Source: Methanobacteriota archaeon
GTDB lineage: Archaea; Halobacteriota; Methanosarcinia; Methanosarcinales; Methanosarcinaceae
Assembly: GCA_030837265.1 (NCBI GenBank)
Contig: JAUPKV010000131.1
Location: forward strand, 1-5,809
Reading direction: 5' to 3'
Length of the DNA stretch: 5,809 bases
Under the pieces are notes generated by a model. It was not told where the DNA came from and did no database searches. It saw only the letters and a program-made list of their open reading frames with translations. This document shows, one piece after another, positions 1-5,468 of the stretch. The position numbers were made by a program, and so were the translations under genes. The number at the start of each line of letters is the position of its first letter. Position 1 is the first letter of the stretch.

Positions 1-64
1 GCAAATGGTCGCCGATCAATGGTTCATCATCATATCGAGGTATGGAAAGTTCATCAATAATCAA
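1..64 (-). CDS. cas3: Start of a downstream gene, probable type I-D Cas3 helicase (N-terminal 21 codons only)
   Basis: The frame opens with TTG at 64-62, overlapping the csc1 stop as TTGA, and stays open to the window edge. It reads (M)IIDELSIPRYDD followed by EPLIGDHL. A strong AGGAGGT lies 7 bases upstream of the TTG, inside the last csc1 codons. The other frames fail: the one holding GATGAAC and ATGATGATG runs into TGA within a few codons. ATT at 61 is a less usual alternative start. In type I-D loci the effector genes are normally accompanied by cas3, a superfamily 2 helicase that lacks its own HD domain because HD sits in Cas10d. A short lead-in of this kind before the helicase core fits, but no helicase motif is inside the window, so the identity is inferred from position. 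Alternatives are cas4 or another accessory gene. That a translated gene begins here is much surer than its name. Confidence 0.5.
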   Translation of the reverse strand, partial: MIIDELSIPRYDDEPLIGDHL

Positions 65-837
65 TATCTCAACCTCCTAAGAAAACGCGCATTAATTGGC
101 AACACATCATTAGTCCCCAATTTTATATATTTTCCCAAGAAACGTCCTCTTTGAAGAACATCAAATGGTTGCATCCTCTTGAATGATATATCTCCCAATG
201 GAATCGATTCGAGGTCATCGATGAGCACAGGATGTGTTGTTTTATACTCGCCTTCTGAAATGGATGTCGCTACTTCTTCCCATTCTATTAATGCTTTGCA
301 TCTTTTCTTTCCAAGTCGCACGTATGAAGGCATATCCGGCTTGGACCCATCGAAGGTCAGAACATAAAATAAGAACCTTGCACCCGGCTGAATTTGCTTC
401 CTAGCACTATAGCGTCCAGTAGGGGTGTTGGCATCAGAATCTGCATTTGATAGGCTGTTGGATTGCACATAGTCATCGCTCCGCGAATTATTCAATTCTG
501 TCGTGAATTCTGGTTTATTGATTACTTTTGCAGGTGTCACATAGATTGTCTCAAAGAGCGACTCTGTATCGATAACATATGTCGGATTTTGTTTTACGGA
601 ACCACGACTCCTCTTTGCCGGAAAATTTATATAATTCCCTTTTGCGTACCCAAGAGCATAGTATAACGCAGTGTTAAGGATAATCGGCTCAGTTGTGAAG
701 TTATCTCCTGGTTCCACTGATGCAAAGAATAACTCGCTCATGAGTTCTAGCGTACCTTTAAACGCACGAATTCCATTTTTGTGTGGTAGTAGACTACTAC
801 TACCACATTTTAATGTCTGATTAGCACATGAAGACAT
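61..837 (-). CDS. csc1: Type I-D CRISPR-Cas effector subunit Csc1 (Cas5d-type)
   Basis: This 258-residue protein resembles Csc1, the Cas5-group RAMP subunit that caps the 5' handle of the crRNA in the type I-D complex. Family-like segments are FKGTLELMSELFFASV (26-41), the TTEPIILNTALYYALGY stretch (48-64), and SYVRLGKKRCKALIEWEE (171-188). The length is normal for the family. ATG at 837 is the only in-frame ATG, GTG or TTG before the conserved fold. It is preceded by only a weak GAGAG and lies 10 bp after the csc2 stop, so translation may depend on coupling. Two oddities are a 25-residue N-terminal lead-in before the first conserved strand, whose codons contain a perfect hairpin, and a polar Ser/Asn/Asp-rich linker at about 115-140 that looks disordered. 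It belongs to the cas10d-csc2-csc1 operon. Confidence 0.88.
   Translation of the reverse strand: MSSCANQTLKCGSSSLLPHKNGIRAFKGTLELMSELFFASVEPGDNFTTEPIILNTALYYALGYAKGNYINFPAKRSRGSVKQNPTYVIDTESLFETIYVTPAKVINKPEFTTELNNSRSDDYVQSNSLSNADSDANTPTGRYSARKQIQPGARFLFYVLTFDGSKPDMPSYVRLGKKRCKALIEWEEVATSISEGEYKTTHPVLIDDLESIPLGDISFKRMQPFDVLQRGRFLGKYIKLGTNDVLPINARFLRRLRY
72..77 (-). promoter_or_regulatory. Ribosome binding site (GGAGGT) fixing the TTG start of the last gene
   Basis: GGAGGT on the minus strand lies within the csc1 codons for RRL and is 7 bases from the TTG at 64. It is the best Shine-Dalgarno match near the csc1 3' end. It decides for the TTG frame and suggests that translation of the next gene is coupled to termination of csc1. 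Confidence 0.7.
782..807. repeat. Perfect 11-bp inverted repeat with 4-nt loop inside the csc1 start region
   Basis: TGTGGTAGTAG (782-792) and CTACTACCACA (797-807) are exact reverse complements separated by ACTA. In the transcript this gives an 11-bp hairpin covering roughly csc1 codons 11 to 19, beginning about 30 bases after the start codon. It encodes the CGSSSLLPH part of the nonconserved N-terminal extension. It lacks a following U-run, so it does not look like an intrinsic terminator. It could slow ribosomes or protect or process the mRNA, or it could be an operator. The structure is seen directly; any function is a guess. Confidence 0.75.
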
Positions 838-847
838 ATTGATCTCT

Positions 848-1882
848 CTAAGCCCCTAAAAATGTGCTTATCTTTGCGATTTGGTCAGACAATATTGATT
901 GAACCACCTTATCATCGCGAATCTCTTCAAGGACTTTCAAACTCTGGACTTCATCAAATTTTAAATAATCGATGCGTTGTTTGTTAGAGAGCGATTCAAA
1001 TGCTTTTATTGCCGCAGTCTTAATCTCATCCGTAGACAACGTATCTCGATACATGACCTCTTTTTTCAGCCGCTCATCAACTTTTTTGCTGTATTCGGGG
1101 TCATTTTTTTCTAGACCCTGTTTAGCAAGTGTGAGTGCGATTTCTTTAGATACCTCCAGACTTGAAGGACCTTCTCGATGGCCCGCGTAAATGCCAAGTA
1201 TATGATTTTGAGTCTTTCCGAAACGCGTTCCTGTGGCCCCATAACGCGAATTTCTGTCGGTTACATTTAGGAAGAATAACACCTCTTCAGAGGTTACATC
1301 TTTGAGTGTGACCACGCAAGGAAATAGAGTACCTTCCTTAAAGAAATCTGGTTCACGAATTGCAGAAGTAGCTTCTTTCGCATAATCATCTCCAGGAGCG
1401 TTCTGGAAGAACTCATCTACTATAGCACTTAGCGCTCTTATGGTGTATGCTTCATCATACATAACTCTGGAAGTTATGCTCATGCCACCCTCTGAAGCAG
1501 CGCTTCCGAATAGTGCACACTCTGGGCATCTCTGGCACATTTCGTTTACTTTCATGGTACAGCCTTTCCAACCATTTTTATCCATGACTTTTCCCATTTC
1601 TTCCGAGATTAGCGTGCGCTGCAACGCTTTAGCCTTTCTTCGGTCGCTAGCCACCTGTTTGCGACCAAATAGCTTTCCAACGGTTTCTTCAATACCACCG
1701 ATACGTACCACGGCTGAATTAGCTTCAATTCCATCCGTCGTAAAACGAGCTGCACTTTTTAGCTCTCTCAATATCAATATGCTTACGTAATTCTCTTTTG
1801 GTTTCTTTTCTGGTTTTTCCAGTGTGAATGGTTTCAAAGCGTTTTTAAATTCATTTAAGCTCATTTTTTCAGTGTCACTCAT
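848..1882 (-). CDS. csc2: Type I-D CRISPR-Cas backbone subunit Csc2 (Cas7d)
   Basis: This 344-residue protein resembles Csc2, the Cas7-type RAMP that polymerises along the crRNA spacer and forms the backbone of the I-D complex. Visible marks are a CxxCxxC cluster at C116, C119 and C122, inside an insertion that follows a basic stretch (QVASDRRKAKALQR, 76-89). The family's Thermofilum pendens structure has a zinc-binding site in such a region. There is also a glycine-rich RYGATGTRFGKTQNHILGI stretch at 213-231 and a helical, charged C-terminus. ATG at 1882 is chosen because GGAGG sits 6 bases upstream and because it overlaps the cas10d stop by 8 bp (ATGAGTGA). An open frame continues 35 codons further upstream, but those codons lie within cas10d and do not look like Csc2. 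ATG at 1864 is a less likely start. The length is typical for the family. Confidence 0.92.
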   Translation of the reverse strand: MSDTEKMSLNEFKNALKPFTLEKPEKKPKENYVSILILRELKSAARFTTDGIEANSAVVRIGGIEETVGKLFGRKQVASDRRKAKALQRTLISEEMGKVMDKNGWKGCTMKVNEMCQRCPECALFGSAASEGGMSITSRVMYDEAYTIRALSAIVDEFFQNAPGDDYAKEATSAIREPDFFKEGTLFPCVVTLKDVTSEEVLFFLNVTDRNSRYGATGTRFGKTQNHILGIYAGHREGPSSLEVSKEIALTLAKQGLEKNDPEYSKKVDERLKKEVMYRDTLSTDEIKTAAIKAFESLSNKQRIDYLKFDEVQSLKVLEEIRDDKVVQSILSDQIAKISTFLGA

Positions 1883-2318
1883 GTTTTGCCTCCAGTCCTC
1901 TCGATGATTCAACTTCGGCTTTTGCGACTTTAAAAGCAGCATCCCTCTGGTAAAGGGTAGCTGCATAAAACCCATCAGAGAGATCATTTGACTTTTGCTT
2001 CAGTTTTCCGGGTTGGCCATCTGCAATTTTATAAAATGCCAGGTCTACAAATGATTCCGCAAATCTTAATGTCCTCTCAGGATGATACATTCCTGATTTA
2101 TAGTAAAATTGATCATCACCCGCACGCCTCATCATCTTCAATAGACTCCCTGCCACAGCGTCAATGTAATCTTCTCGCTTGAAGTCGCCGTGTTTTTTAG
2201 CTTTGATTGCCTTCACTGATTCTCTAAACAACCTTTCTATTCGATGAGGTTCGTAGCCTTTTGGTATTGCAACTTTTAGCCCAAGATCTGCAAGTTCATG
2301 AATTGAATTCGCGGTCAT
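1875..2318 (-). CDS. cas11d: Candidate Cas11d small subunit, translated from an internal start inside cas10d
   Basis: An in-frame ATG at 2318 (residue 926 of Cas10d) would give a 147-residue protein identical to the Cas10d C-terminus, starting MTANSIHELADLGLKV and ending at the shared TGA. Directly upstream the sequence is AGGAGG, then seven bases, then ATG, which is one of the strongest ribosome binding sites in the window. The product is rich in Lys/Arg and predicted helix, as expected of a small subunit, with basic segments such as RIERLFRESVKAIKAKK (951-967 of the parent). It is established for type I-D that the large subunit gene also yields a separate small subunit, Cas11d, by internal initiation; several copies line the belly of the complex and contact the target strand. 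That this gene does so is inferred from the ribosome binding site, the frame and the length. The neighbouring ATG for residue 918 has no such site. Confidence 0.8.
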   Translation of the reverse strand: MTANSIHELADLGLKVAIPKGYEPHRIERLFRESVKAIKAKKHGDFKREDYIDAVAGSLLKMMRRAGDDQFYYKSGMYHPERTLRFAESFVDLAFYKIADGQPGKLKQKSNDLSDGFYAATLYQRDAAFKVAKAEVESSRGLEAKHE

Positions 2319-5093
2319 ATCATTTCCTCCTAATCTATCCATTTTTATCGCTTGATCTATTAGGCCGATTGGAGCATCTTCATCATCTTCTGAGACTCCT
2401 TTTGCCTTTTTTATGAAAATACCGTCTTTATTGTTTTTTTGATACTTTCGTTGTATCTCCTTCAAAATGGCACTGCCTGGAAAGAGTCTTGTTCTTATTT
2501 TTTGCAGGTGCTTTGGCATTAGTCCATCGTCAAGCTCATACTCGTAGCCTAAGCTTATTACCAGAGATGCCAAAGTAATTGCATTTTGAAGTTCTGACAG
2601 ACTAATGCGATCTCCAAAGATCCTTTTAATAGATGCATAAGGTGACTCTAGTTTTACAAATTCTTTGAATTCGTCTCCATTTGTCATACAAATTGGGTTT
2701 TCACCAACGATGATCCTGCATCCTGTTGTTGCTGCGAGGATCATGCCCAGGTATGCGCCCATAAACCAATATTCCGTATCGTTTTTTCGTGATTTGTTAA
2801 AAATTATATCATACGTCGAAAATAGACCCTTAAAACCCTTTCCGGAATATCTTAACATTTTTTGGCCGTAATCTGAAGCAAGATCCTTAGTTAGAATTTC
2901 GTACACAGGAACTTCTGAGGAGATCATCTTTTGAGCGATAGCCCTAATATTCGTTTGGGAATCTCCATCAAACATTCCAAGAACGTCTGAAAAGATCTCG
3001 CTGAGGAGGGGCGTGTAGAAATGGTCAGGTATAAGCTTATAATATATTTTTTTGTCTCCACCTTTCACGGCATGCCCCATACGTCGGAGTCCGAGTTCGA
3101 TTACTACTGGTTCTGATACTTCGAGTTTTGGCTTTGTCTGTGGCGGACCGATAGGTAGTCGATTTGAATAAGTATAACCTAACATGCTCAGGGGTTGAGA
3201 TGGAATGCTCGGAGACTTTGAATCGTAAATGGTGTCGTTGCTTAATTTGCATATGCCATTACCTTTTAAATATGCATTAAATTTATTTTGTTTATTTTCA
3301 AATGCGCCATATGCCATAGATCCATTAAATTCGAGATTTTCTGATATCCAAACGAGCATCTTCTCTTTATATGGATATAAATAAATCGATTCCAATTTAT
3401 TCCAATTTTCAACTGAAACATTGCTCTTGAAGCGGTCTATCAAATCGTCAAGATATTTAATTTTATTCAAATTGGGCGTAATGTTCTTGAAAGCTACGCC
3501 GTTTATATCACGATCAAGAAGGTCACGAGCAATTGCATACGAATAATTCCAGAATCCACCCACTTTATGATGATCATCTTCAACTTTCTCTGAGTATGCG
3601 GATAGCCTCTTAGTCAATTCGCTATTTAATCCAAACAATTTGCAGGTTTCTGTTACTGCATTTTCAGTTTCTAAAGCATGCATTTTTATTAAGGGTTCGA
3701 TGAACTGCATTCTTATTCCAGAAATGGCTCTTGAATACGGTATTATTTCGCCACTCCAGCCAATATCGATCCCAAAGTCCTCTATTATGTGGTGTCTATA
3801 TCCAAGCTGACTGGTCATCAAGCCAGTTCCATTAATTTCGATTTTTGAGAAATTAACCTTTATTCCATCAATTTCCACAGCTTGTGGAAGAAGTGTGTAC
3901 TTTCCTTTTTTTCGTTCCGCACTTGAGCAATGAATTGTCACATTTCCAACTTTAATCTCTTCACCATCAGCTTTTATGCTCTTGATAACATTTGAAGGAA
4001 TATCAATTAATGTAGCTGGTGGATATTGCATATCTGGCTCATTGACATCTACTATAATATTATTATTTTTAATATCAATTAAAACTTTGCGATTTTTAGT
4101 ATCTTCTTCAATAACAGCAGATGCCATGAATGCAGATAGAATGCCCCTTAAATCGGAATAGAAGAAATTAACATTATCAAATTTGTACAATCCTTTGCTG
4201 CCCTGAGCGGTTTTATTTTTTTGAAGCTCTTTTGGATCAGAAATCGCGGTATGAGCTTCATTTAGCTTATCCTTGAAATTGCAATAAATATTTTCGATAT
4301 CTTGCGCTGACTCCAATTTGCATGCGATCCCTTCTCGTCCAATATAAACAATCCCCCGTTCAAATATCAGAAGCGGAATAAAGCCTTTCTCTCTTGCCCA
4401 AGACGATATACCTGTGTGAACAAGATTCGAAAGTATTCCGGTAGATTCATTAAATTTGTGATAATAAAAATCAAGTCCATCTGTTATTTGATCCAATTGC
4501 TTTTGCATGGATTCTGTGGCGCATGGAGCCTCGATGCTTGCAAGGGTATCTGCGATATCCGTCCATGGTTTCAATAACATGAATCTTGCTGAGAGATTCG
4601 AATGGTATCCTTTGCTTCTATGTTGTGCTACAGCCACAGATTGATAATCATGTGCGTTTAGCCTTGGCGCAAAATCAAATAGCCCGAATTTTGTTGCCCA
4701 CATAGACGCTTCTTCTTGGGAGATATCAAATTGTTCCTTCCAGTCCTTATTCTTCAGTTTATGTAGTTCATGTGCAACAAAAAGCGCAACTGCTTCTTTC
4801 AATACTGATTTATCCAATGGATATAAGTTAAGCTTATTGAGAGTCTCATTGAGTTCTATGATTGCCCAAACTCCGTTTCTGATGTGACTAACCATAGGTT
4901 GGTCTACTTTTCCCATCTCAACGCTCTTTGCTGGCAGGTAAGCAACCCCAGAATTCAGCAATTTGGGATCGACCTGATCGTAGTATTCTACAAGAACATC
5001 GTATGAATCGGATATGCTAATTTCTGGTGACGATTCCCTATGCTTCCTAATTTCTTCCGCCGATATCGTTGGTTCTGGTCGTCTAATCATCAT
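1875..5093 (-). CDS. cas10d: Type I-D CRISPR-Cas large subunit Cas10d (Csc3) with N-terminal HD-like domain
   Basis: This 1072-residue protein is the large subunit of the type I-D effector, which recognises the PAM and carries the HD nuclease that in other type I systems sits on Cas3. Candidate HD-domain residues, in order, are H70 (VSHIRNGVW), H108-E109 (FVAHELHKL), H148-D149 (LNAHDY) and H158. The second position, usually His-Asp, reads His-Glu here. The middle holds a hydrophobic Cas10-like segment (FMGAYLGMILAATTGCRIIV, 777-796). I see no GGDD palm motif, in keeping with Cas10d lacking cyclase activity. The C-terminal 147 residues are helical and probably also made separately as Cas11d. 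ATG at 5093 is chosen because GGAGGT lies 6 bases upstream. The frame stays open to a GTG at 5216, but that adds a 41-residue Arg/Gly low-complexity tail encoded by an 80% GC leader. ATG at 5090 is a close alternative. The gene is distinctly AT-rich compared with cas6. Confidence 0.92.
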   Translation of the reverse strand: MMIRRPEPTISAEEIRKHRESSPEISISDSYDVLVEYYDQVDPKLLNSGVAYLPAKSVEMGKVDQPMVSHIRNGVWAIIELNETLNKLNLYPLDKSVLKEAVALFVAHELHKLKNKDWKEQFDISQEEASMWATKFGLFDFAPRLNAHDYQSVAVAQHRSKGYHSNLSARFMLLKPWTDIADTLASIEAPCATESMQKQLDQITDGLDFYYHKFNESTGILSNLVHTGISSWAREKGFIPLLIFERGIVYIGREGIACKLESAQDIENIYCNFKDKLNEAHTAISDPKELQKNKTAQGSKGLYKFDNVNFFYSDLRGILSAFMASAVIEEDTKNRKVLIDIKNNNIIVDVNEPDMQYPPATLIDIPSNVIKSIKADGEEIKVGNVTIHCSSAERKKGKYTLLPQAVEIDGIKVNFSKIEINGTGLMTSQLGYRHHIIEDFGIDIGWSGEIIPYSRAISGIRMQFIEPLIKMHALETENAVTETCKLFGLNSELTKRLSAYSEKVEDDHHKVGGFWNYSYAIARDLLDRDINGVAFKNITPNLNKIKYLDDLIDRFKSNVSVENWNKLESIYLYPYKEKMLVWISENLEFNGSMAYGAFENKQNKFNAYLKGNGICKLSNDTIYDSKSPSIPSQPLSMLGYTYSNRLPIGPPQTKPKLEVSEPVVIELGLRRMGHAVKGGDKKIYYKLIPDHFYTPLLSEIFSDVLGMFDGDSQTNIRAIAQKMISSEVPVYEILTKDLASDYGQKMLRYSGKGFKGLFSTYDIIFNKSRKNDTEYWFMGAYLGMILAATTGCRIIVGENPICMTNGDEFKEFVKLESPYASIKRIFGDRISLSELQNAITLASLVISLGYEYELDDGLMPKHLQKIRTRLFPGSAILKEIQRKYQKNNKDGIFIKKAKGVSEDDEDAPIGLIDQAIKMDRLGGNDMTANSIHELADLGLKVAIPKGYEPHRIERLFRESVKAIKAKKHGDFKREDYIDAVAGSLLKMMRRAGDDQFYYKSGMYHPERTLRFAESFVDLAFYKIADGQPGKLKQKSNDLSDGFYAATLYQRDAAFKVAKAEVESSRGLEAKHE
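1889..1893 (-). promoter_or_regulatory. Ribosome binding site (GGAGG) deciding the csc2 start
   Basis: GGAGG on the minus strand is followed by the six bases CAAAAC and then ATG at 1882. It lies within the last codons of cas10d and supports the short csc2 start over the in-frame ATG at 1987. Confidence 0.8.
2326..2331 (-). promoter_or_regulatory. Internal ribosome binding site (AGGAGG) for Cas11d
   Basis: AGGAGG on the minus strand is supplied by the Leu-Gly-Gly codons TTA GGA GGA of Cas10d and stands seven bases before the in-frame ATG at 2318. The spacing matches or betters that of the true gene starts in this operon, so chance is an unlikely explanation. Confidence 0.8.
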
Positions 5094-5099
5094 CTCTCC

Positions 5100-5105
5100 A
5101 CCTCC
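5100..5105 (-). promoter_or_regulatory. Ribosome binding site (GGAGGT) deciding the cas10d start
   Basis: GGAGGT on the minus strand is followed by six bases (GGAGAG) and then ATGATG at 5093-5088. It sets the cas10d start at MMIRRPEP and excludes the Arg/Gly-rich extension. Its first two G's belong to the last G-run of the G-rich cluster next to it. Confidence 0.8.
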
Positions 5106-5131
5106 CCGTCCCTCACCTTCGCCCCGTCCCC
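5104..5131 (-). promoter_or_regulatory. G-run cluster (possible G-quadruplex) abutting the cas10d ribosome binding site
   Basis: Read on the minus strand, there are four G-runs: GGGG (5131-5128), GGGG (5125-5122), GGG (5112-5110) and GGGG (5107-5104), with loops of 2, 9 and 2 bases. The last run includes the first two bases of the GGAGGT site at 5105-5100. If the RNA folded into a quadruplex it would hide the ribosome binding site. The middle loop is longer than the classical limit of 7, so folding is uncertain. Confidence 0.4.
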
Positions 5132-5196
5132 GCGTGCGTCCGCGTGCCCGTGGGCGTCGCAGGCCCGCGCCCTCGCGCCCATCCTCGCTGCCGCCT

Positions 5197-5216
5197 GTGT
5201 GCTCCCGGCGGCACAC
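5197..5216. repeat. Hairpin with 6-bp perfect stem in the cas10d leader
   Basis: GTGTGC (5197-5202) and GCACAC (5211-5216) are reverse complements with an 8-base GC-rich loop. A competing pairing between GCCGCC (5190-5195) and GGCGGC (5207-5212) is also possible, so two alternative folds exist here. No function can be assigned. Confidence 0.5.
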
Positions 5217-5219
5217 CTT

Positions 5220-5254
5220 AGACAGCCCGCAAACTTTTGCCCCCGGCCAGGTCT
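5220..5254 (-). repeat. Stem-loop in the cas10d leader
   Basis: On the minus strand AGAC and GTCT close the outside, GCC pairs with GGC further in, and GCAAA-AG-TTTGC (5229-5240) forms a 5-bp inner stem. This gives a compact stem-loop with two small internal loops. A further GACAG/CTGTC pair (5221-5225 with 5257-5261) offers an alternative outer stem. It suggests an RNA structure rather than a protein site, but there is no covariation evidence. Confidence 0.45.
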
Positions 5255-5384
5255 GACTGTCACCATATTTCTCGCCGCCGATGCAGAGTTGATTTGATCC
5301 ACTTCGCCCAAATGCGTATGGAATTCGGTGAACCGACGTGTGATGAGCGCAAACCTCTTAGTCATCGAATCCATAGTAACAAAC

Positions 5385-5437
5385 GCAATCATATAAATCT
5401 GTCGATTAGTGCAATTGTTTCATAATAATGCAATCAT
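5385..5437. repeat. Pair of GCAATCAT direct repeats flanking the TATA-like region
   Basis: GCAATCAT occurs at 5385-5392 and again at 5430-5437, 45 bases apart. One copy overlaps the TATA-like box and the other lies upstream of it on the minus strand. The arrangement would suit two binding sites for a regulator, but eight-base repeats in an AT-rich stretch can arise by chance. The 5399-5468 stretch between the box and the cas6 stop shows no clear T-run terminator for cas6. Confidence 0.3.
5391..5398 (-). promoter_or_regulatory. TATA-like box, candidate promoter of the cas10d operon
   Basis: ATTTATAT on the minus strand resembles the archaeal box A and lies in the AT-rich stretch between cas6 and the GC-rich leader. 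With normal archaeal spacing, transcription would begin about 20 to 28 bases further on, near 5365-5375. The adjacent upstream bases (CGACAG) are a poor match to the purine-rich BRE, and the box is nearly symmetric, so direction and use are uncertain. No gene on the plus strand would need it. Confidence 0.4.
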
Positions 5438-5468
5438 GCTGTTCAGTTTTCATGCCAATGCAAGAATC

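Larger units (their letters stand above)
5094..5390 (-). other. Long structured, very GC-rich leader upstream of cas10d
   Basis: No convincing gene lies here. Counting bases, 5101-5210 has only 22 A/T in 110, that is 80% GC, far above both neighbouring genes. The transcript strand is G/purine-rich near cas10d. CGCGTGC is repeated directly at 5131-5137 and 5141-5147 (plus-strand reading). The segment holds several inverted repeats: 5197-5216, 5220-5254, and a small palindrome TCGGT-GA-ACCGA at 5325-5336. If the TATA-like box at 5391-5398 is used, most of this region is a 5' untranslated leader of about 270 bases, long for archaea. It may be a structured regulatory leader, an unrecognised small RNA, or a GC-rich insertion. 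I do not recognise it as SRP RNA, RNase P RNA, tRNA or a CRISPR repeat. Confidence 0.55.

Noticed and set aside
1883..1987. A longer Csc2 starting at ATG 1987
   Set aside because: The extra 35 codons lie fully within cas10d, read unlike Csc2, and ATG 1882 has GGAGG at ideal spacing.
2254..2331. A GGDD cyclase motif in Cas10d (LGGND at 921-925 or AGDD at 991-994)
   Set aside because: Both lie in or beside the helical C-terminal small-subunit region, not in a palm fold, and type I-D large subunits are not expected to make cyclic oligoadenylates.
3030..3060. A run of seven A's in cas10d (minus strand) as a programmed frameshift site
   Set aside because: The cas10d frame continues normally on both sides, and the alternative frame stops right after the run, so nothing useful would be made. 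A-runs are common in AT-rich genes.
5094..5216. A 41-residue N-terminal extension of Cas10d from a GTG at 5216
   Set aside because: It is Arg/Gly low complexity encoded by 80% GC DNA, has no family resemblance, and a strong GGAGGT with 6-base spacing points to ATG at 5093.
5090..5392. A 100-codon minus-strand ORF ending in ATGATGA over the cas10d start
   Set aside because: Its second half is Ala/Arg/Gly low complexity from the GC island, its first ATG lies in the TATA-like box, and no ribosome binding site precedes its ATGs. The overlap with the cas10d start is suggestive of coupling but not enough to call a gene.
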